NCBI GenBank assembly: GCA_934778215.1
Contig: CAKVOE010000001.1
Span: forward strand, 434,001 to 498,000
Direction: 5' to 3'
Length of the DNA stretch: 64,000 nt
Source of the DNA: an uncultured Clostridia bacterium
Lineage (GTDB): Bacteria > Bacillota > Clostridia > Christensenellales > UBA1242
A model generated the notes under the pieces. The model was given only the letters and a program-made list of their open reading frames with translations. It had not been told where the DNA came from and ran no database searches. The translations under genes were made by a program, and so were the position numbers. Within the stretch, counting starts at the first letter, position 1. Each line of letters begins with the position of its first letter. Below, piece after piece: positions 60,526 to 64,000 of this stretch.

Positions 60526-61701
60526 TTATTTTTTTTGTAACGAATTTAACTCGTTTTGTAGTTCATTCTCTGTCATATTTAGCAAGGTGTTACCGTTACT
60601 TATAAACTTTGTAATAATAGACTGATAGTCATAAATTAATTTATTAATGTCATTCTCCCCTACTGCAAACTGTACCTTTTTAAATTCGGTAAATGATGGG
60701 AGTTCTAAAAATTCGGTTAGAGTTTTTTCGCTAATATCACTAAGCCGTTTCCACTTTTCTAATTCTAGCAAACCCAACCCTTTTAGGTTTATTACCGTGC
60801 GGGTAACTTTTGCACTTGCATAACGGTCGCAAGACTTAATTCCGCCAAAGTCATAAATATTTGCAAAAATATTTGCATAGTTTGTAGCGTCTGTTTTTGG
60901 GGTTTTTGTGTGCGAAACAATTTCATCGTCTAAGTCAACTCCTGCACGGTTCTCTTTTAGCCTTGCAAAAACCTTTTCGCTCTCTGCTCCAAAATTGTCG
61001 TCATCAACAATGTCCGTTATTTTTTCGGGTAGCGACTTAGATTTGTGGTAAACATTAAACTCATCTTCTAATTCTTTCGGTGAATTAATTTTTTTGGTAG
61101 CAACTAAATTATTTTTTGCGTCTTCATTTTTTGGTGGCGTATCTTCTTGTTCTTTTGTTCCTATTGAAGTGTCACCATTTATTTCGTCCTCGGTTAGTTC
61201 GTTAAAATCGTCTTCGTCATTAGAAGACCCCTTACTCTTTTCTGTTGTTTTTGAAGAGGAGTCTTTATTGTCGTTTAAATCATCGTCTTCATCAAAAAAA
61301 CCAGTAAAACTATTATCTAGTTGAAATTTTGGTTTGGCTTTGCCGTCAAACTCATTTTCTCTTTTTTCAAAAGCGTTTTTTATTTCGTCATCGGTGTTAT
61401 CTAGTTCAAAATTGCTTTTGTATATAGCAAGTTTTTCATTTTGGGTTGGCTCATCAAAACTACTTGATTGCTCGCACTTTTCGTTGGTTTCGATGCTTTC
61501 GGCGGTTAAATTTAACTCACCTATATTGTCTTCATCAATTTTCACAAATTTTTGCGGAGAATTTATGCGTGACAAAAGTTCGTCTTCAAATCCATCTGCA
61601 AGACGCTTTAAATAGTTTACCGCCTTTAAAAACTCCACTTCGTCCAATTGGTCAGCCTTAAATTCGTCAATCTCGTTTGGAGTTATCTTTTCTATTGACA
61701 T
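60526..61701 (-). CDS. Hypothetical protein, third gene of the unknown operon
   Basis: A 391-residue acidic protein of unknown family. Residues 1-45 are helical (FLKAVNYLKRLADGFEDELL). Residues 50-270 are highly acidic and low-complexity (DEDDDLNDNKDSSSK). The last 120 residues look folded (YASAKVTRTVINLKGLGLLELEKW, SFTEFKKVQFAVGENDINKL). AGGAG precedes the ATG. Its layout of helical start, acidic linker and folded end parallels the gene at 59326, though no clear sequence match is visible. Confidence 0.7.
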   Translation of the reverse strand: MSIEKITPNEIDEFKADQLDEVEFLKAVNYLKRLADGFEDELLSRINSPQKFVKIDEDNIGELNLTAESIETNEKCEQSSSFDEPTQNEKLAIYKSNFELDNTDDEIKNAFEKRENEFDGKAKPKFQLDNSFTGFFDEDDDLNDNKDSSSKTTEKSKGSSNDEDDFNELTEDEINGDTSIGTKEQEDTPPKNEDAKNNLVATKKINSPKELEDEFNVYHKSKSLPEKITDIVDDDNFGAESEKVFARLKENRAGVDLDDEIVSHTKTPKTDATNYANIFANIYDFGGIKSCDRYASAKVTRTVINLKGLGLLELEKWKRLSDISEKTLTEFLELPSFTEFKKVQFAVGENDINKLIYDYQSIITKFISNGNTLLNMTENELQNELNSLQKK

Positions 61702-61770
61702 TTTTATTTCTCCTAATTGTAGTTTAATAAAAATTGCACCACTAAACCATTTTTAGGGTGCAACTATCTA

Positions 61771-62577
61771 TTAAAAGTTTAGCGGGTCTAAATCTTTGGT
61801 GTAGTCATCTACACTACCAGAACTTTTGTATGGCTTAATTGCTTCAAGTTCTATATCTAAATCTTTATCTTCGGTTTTTGTGGTTTCTTTAATTTCTGGG
61901 GCTTCAGAAGACTCCAACATATTTAACTTTTCTGTTCGAGAATCTAACTTTTTTGTTTTTTCGACAGTGCCATCGGCTCGCTTCTTTTTGCCAAACAACT
62001 TATAAACTTCTAGCACTAAGCCTAAATAATTTTCGTGAGCGATAATTTCTTGAAGAGTATCTTTACTTAGTGTTGCAACACTTTTTGGATAATCTACCAC
62101 TAATTGGGTTAAGCGTTTAAAGTTATCGGTTGGACGCATTGCATCATCAAACAAGCCCTCGGTAAGTCTTGCATTTTTTGGGTTAGAAAAGTTAATTACA
62201 CCGCCCTGCACCTTTACCTTAGAGCCTTGAATGGCGTGCTTTTTACGCATAATTTCTCTAAAATCAGCACCCTTTTCTAAAATTGCTTTTAGTTGGGCTT
62301 CTATATTTTCGAGTTCGGCTTTTGCAATTTCGTATTGCTTTTTGTAATAAGAGCCTTGAACATCGGCACTGGTTATCATAACCTTGGTTTTTGAACGGAA
62401 AACTGGGTGAAATATACCAACTAGATTGATGGCAGATTGGGCTTTTTGCTTTAATAAGTTGTACATCTCGGCTTTGTCAATCAGTCTTTTGACCTTAGAC
62501 TCTTGCGTTAGTTTACGCATTTTTAGTGCTAAAATACACTTTGCTCTTTCGCTTTCTAAAACTTTTTCTGATGCCAT
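61771..62577 (-). CDS. Hypothetical coiled-coil protein, second gene of the unknown operon
   Basis: A 268-residue protein of unknown family. The first 120 residues are basic and largely coiled coil (KKQYEIAKAELENIEAQLKAIL). GGVINFSNPKNARLTEGLF follows, then a helical part (ENYLGLVLEVYKLFGKKKR) and an acidic tail. AAGGAG lies within the last codons of the upstream gene, two bases of gap, so translation is coupled. Basic coiled coil and acidic partners in one operon could form a complex; this is inference. Confidence 0.7.
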   Translation of the reverse strand: MASEKVLESERAKCILALKMRKLTQESKVKRLIDKAEMYNLLKQKAQSAINLVGIFHPVFRSKTKVMITSADVQGSYYKKQYEIAKAELENIEAQLKAILEKGADFREIMRKKHAIQGSKVKVQGGVINFSNPKNARLTEGLFDDAMRPTDNFKRLTQLVVDYPKSVATLSKDTLQEIIAHENYLGLVLEVYKLFGKKKRADGTVEKTKKLDSRTEKLNMLESSEAPEIKETTKTEDKDLDIELEAIKPYKSSGSVDDYTKDLDPLNF

Positions 62578-62579
62578 TT

Positions 62580-63059
62580 CTAGTTCTCCTTATTAGATTT
62601 TGGCGTCTTTTCGCCCTGCTCATTTAATAAATATGTACTTAAATTGTCTAGGTACTCGCCTACAATATCCTCAGCGTCTTTGCCCGTTTGCTCTATTTGT
62701 TTTGCGATGTACTTTTCGTCACACAAAGGAATTGCTCTAACGGCCTCTAACTTTTCTTTGGACTTCTTTTCTTTTTCGATGGCTTCGGTTAGCGTATCTT
62801 CTACAACTACATACTCCACTTTACCTTCGGGGGTGTCTTTGCTTACTGAAACATAATATTTTACATCGTCATCTACATCATCGGCAACAACCAAATATTC
62901 ATCGGTAAGACCGCTTAGCAGTTTGCCAACTCGTTGAAGAGTTTTTTCCCTACCACTTTCACTAAGAGTAAGTTCTAGGTCTTGCAATCCGTCAAACTCG
63001 CTCCAACTAAATTCTTTGCTAGATGCCCCGTCATTTTTAATTTTTGAAGTATTAATCAT
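62580..63059 (-). CDS. Hypothetical acidic protein, first gene of the unknown operon
   Basis: A 159-residue acidic soluble protein, unknown family. A central beta hairpin-like part (EYLVVADDVDDDVKYYVSVS, then GKVEYVVVEDTLTEAI) is followed by a charged helix and CDEKYIAKQIEQTGKDAEDIVGEYLDN. AAGGAAG lies nine bases before the ATG. It leads four tightly packed genes transcribed leftward from a single promoter at 63093-63122. Confidence 0.7.
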   Translation of the reverse strand: MINTSKIKNDGASSKEFSWSEFDGLQDLELTLSESGREKTLQRVGKLLSGLTDEYLVVADDVDDDVKYYVSVSKDTPEGKVEYVVVEDTLTEAIEKEKKSKEKLEAVRAIPLCDEKYIAKQIEQTGKDAEDIVGEYLDNLSTYLLNEQGEKTPKSNKEN

Positions 63060-63092
63060 AAAACATTTCTTCCTTTATATACTTTCATCATT

Positions 63093-63122
63093 AGTTTATC
63101 ACAAATTGTGTATTGTTTGCAA
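63093..63122 (-). promoter_or_regulatory. Promoter of the four-gene unknown operon
   Basis: Minus strand TTGCAA (63122-63117), 18-bp spacer, TAAACT (63098-63093), 33 bp before the first ATG. Confidence 0.65.
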
Positions 63123-63196
63123 TTGTTTTTAGGGGTTTTTGTCAACTTGTAAAAATTTGTCTAATAATATTTATATCAAAATTGCTAAAATATGAA

Positions 63197-63226
63197 TTGC
63201 TAAAATTTGCGTATATGATGTATAAT
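63197..63226 (+). promoter_or_regulatory. Promoter of the small lipoprotein gene
   Basis: TTGCTA (63197-63202), 18-bp spacer, TATAAT (63221-63226), 29 bp before the ATG. Confidence 0.6.
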
Positions 63227-63255
63227 AATAATGAATAAATTTATTAAGGATATAT

Positions 63256-63708
63256 ATGAAAATAAAAGGTTTTTTTAAAAAGACAATTGGTTGCGTGCTG
63301 GCGGTTTTTTTTGTGTGTGGTATGCTTTTGGCTACTGGCTGTACGGCAAAAACCTATAAACTTGTTGGGCTTGTTGATGTAGAAAATGATAAAATTGTAA
63401 AATATGCCGACCTGTCAGACGAAGACAAACGTATTGTGGATAGTTTTGGAAAGTACACAATAAAACTTGGCATAAGAAAAGATTTTGTTATACAAAGAGA
63501 AACCTATACAAAGTATGGGCTTAGCGATGTTGCGGTAACCTTAACCGTTAGAGGTAAATACGAAATTGAAGGTAATGTAATTTCGTTTACCGCTATTAGT
63601 GATGACAACAAAGAAACGGCTTTACCTAACCAGCAATATACCAACGGTCGAATTATTTTTTGTGATTACACCGATGACGGCAATACCGTTTATTTGGTTT
63701 TTGAATAA
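63256..63708 (+). CDS. Small lipoprotein
   Basis: A 150-residue lipoprotein. The signal peptide has a hydrophobic core (GCVLAVFFVCGMLLA) and lipobox ATGC, so Cys 29 is lipidated. The mature domain of about 120 residues is beta-rich (YKLVGLVDVEND, VAVTLTVRGKYEIEGNVISF, NTVYLVFE) in the manner of lipocalin-like or META-like single domains that other small lipoproteins have, but no family is certain. AAGGA lies five bases before the ATG. Confidence 0.8.
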   Translation: MKIKGFFKKTIGCVLAVFFVCGMLLATGCTAKTYKLVGLVDVENDKIVKYADLSDEDKRIVDSFGKYTIKLGIRKDFVIQRETYTKYGLSDVAVTLTVRGKYEIEGNVISFTAISDDNKETALPNQQYTNGRIIFCDYTDDGNTVYLVFE

Positions 63709-63866
63709 ACTGTTTTGGCTTGCGTTATCCTCTTTAAGGCTGATTTATAAATGGTTTTGGCTTATGCAACCTATTGGGTTTAAAAAGTTTTATTGTAAAA
63801 ATAAATTAAATATTTTAAACTTTTGGTGCAGAAATTGTCGATTTTTGACATCAAAAAAGTTGCGAT

Positions 63867-63895
63867 TTGACATAAAGATAAAAATAGTGTATAAT
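63867..63895 (+). promoter_or_regulatory. Promoter of the gene starting at 63938
   Basis: TTGACA (63867-63872), 17-bp spacer, TATAAT (63890-63895). A second TTGACA lies at 63845. Nothing else is visible in the 63709-63866 gap. Confidence 0.75.
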
Positions 63896-63937
63896 AGTTG
63901 TCGCTTGTTAAAGCAAATTTTTAAAAAAGGACAATTT

Positions 63938-64000
63938 ATGAATTTAAAATTAAAAGAACTTTATGACAAATCTGAACGGGAATTTTTGGACTCTATATAC
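63938..64000 (+). CDS. Start of a gene cut by the window edge
   Basis: Twenty-one codons, beginning MNLKLKELYDKSEREFLDSI, follow AAAAAAGG nine bases upstream and a perfect consensus promoter. It is helical and charged. Too short to identify. Confidence 0.6.
   Translation, partial: MNLKLKELYDKSEREFLDSIY

Overview
The window is an AT-rich, densely coded stretch of a bacterial chromosome with almost no operational gaps. Gene content points to the Bacillota, and probably to an uncultured clostridial lineage with spore-forming ancestry. The evidence is an hrcA-grpE-dnaK-dnaJ operon behind a CIRCE operator, spore-maturation genes spmA and spmB, a YtfJ/GerW-type gene, a SpoIIM-like membrane protein, a RicT (YaaT) homologue next to holB, HelD, a YdbC/PC4-like protein, and strong AGGAG-type ribosome binding sites. 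The lineage is inferred; no rRNA gene is present to settle it.

Layout. Positions 1-5.6 kb: a 3'-truncated miaB divergent from a class A penicillin-binding protein, then gpmI and an ATP-grasp-like gene. 5.7-8.7 kb: an unknown gene with a degenerate 17-bp tandem array behind it, a seven-tRNA cluster (Gly-Gln-Gln-Arg-His-Lys-Leu in transcription order), an SDR oxidoreductase and a solo tRNA-Lys. 8.8-18.1 kb: a stand-alone FEN-type exonuclease, three small helical genes, a GT4 glycosyltransferase, a YgjP-type metalloprotein, an unusual PadR regulator fused to a disordered linker and a membrane anchor, and two unknown HExxH proteins on either side of a PC4-like gene. 18.2-18.8 kb: a second tRNA cluster (Pro-Met/Ile2-Asp-Phe-Thr-Tyr). 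19-28 kb: a YkpA/YbiT-like ABC-F protein, plsC divergent from rluB, then a long leftward run of dac, ytfJ, DUF2953, scpB, scpA and an M50 protease. 28-38 kb: a second D,D-carboxypeptidase, a lipoprotein, ksgA, tatD, spmAB, trmN6, ferredoxin, ricT and holB. 38.5-46 kb: a small unknown gene, a SpoIIM-like gene, a CYTH protein, a repeat island and the heat-shock operon. 46-57 kb: hemW, two unknown genes, lepA, a cytidylate-kinase-like gene, a GDPD, rarA, a HAD phosphatase, tRNA-Gly and helD. 57-64 kb: a second repeat island, a PnuC transporter, a four-gene operon of unknown acidic proteins, a small lipoprotein and the start of one more gene.

The genes that work together serve peptidoglycan synthesis and trimming (one class A PBP, two S11 carboxypeptidases), chromosome segregation (ScpA/ScpB), replication and repair (HolB, RarA, FEN exonuclease, TatD), RNA modification (MiaB, RluB, KsgA, TrmN6, 14 full tRNA genes plus an unresolved CAU tRNA), and heat shock.

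The most unusual items are: (1) a dispersed ~160-nt non-coding element present twice (41075-41233 and, inverted, 57741-57901), whose flanks are nearly identical while its central hairpin has changed sequence but kept its pairing; (2) consensus promoters whose -10 box lies only 6-10 nt before the start codon of five genes, predicting leaderless or near-leaderless mRNAs; (3) a membrane-anchored PadR protein; (4) an MITE-like palindromic element at 40718-40991; (5) the uncharacterised four-gene operon at 59326-63059. No transposase, integrase, CRISPR array or rRNA was found.
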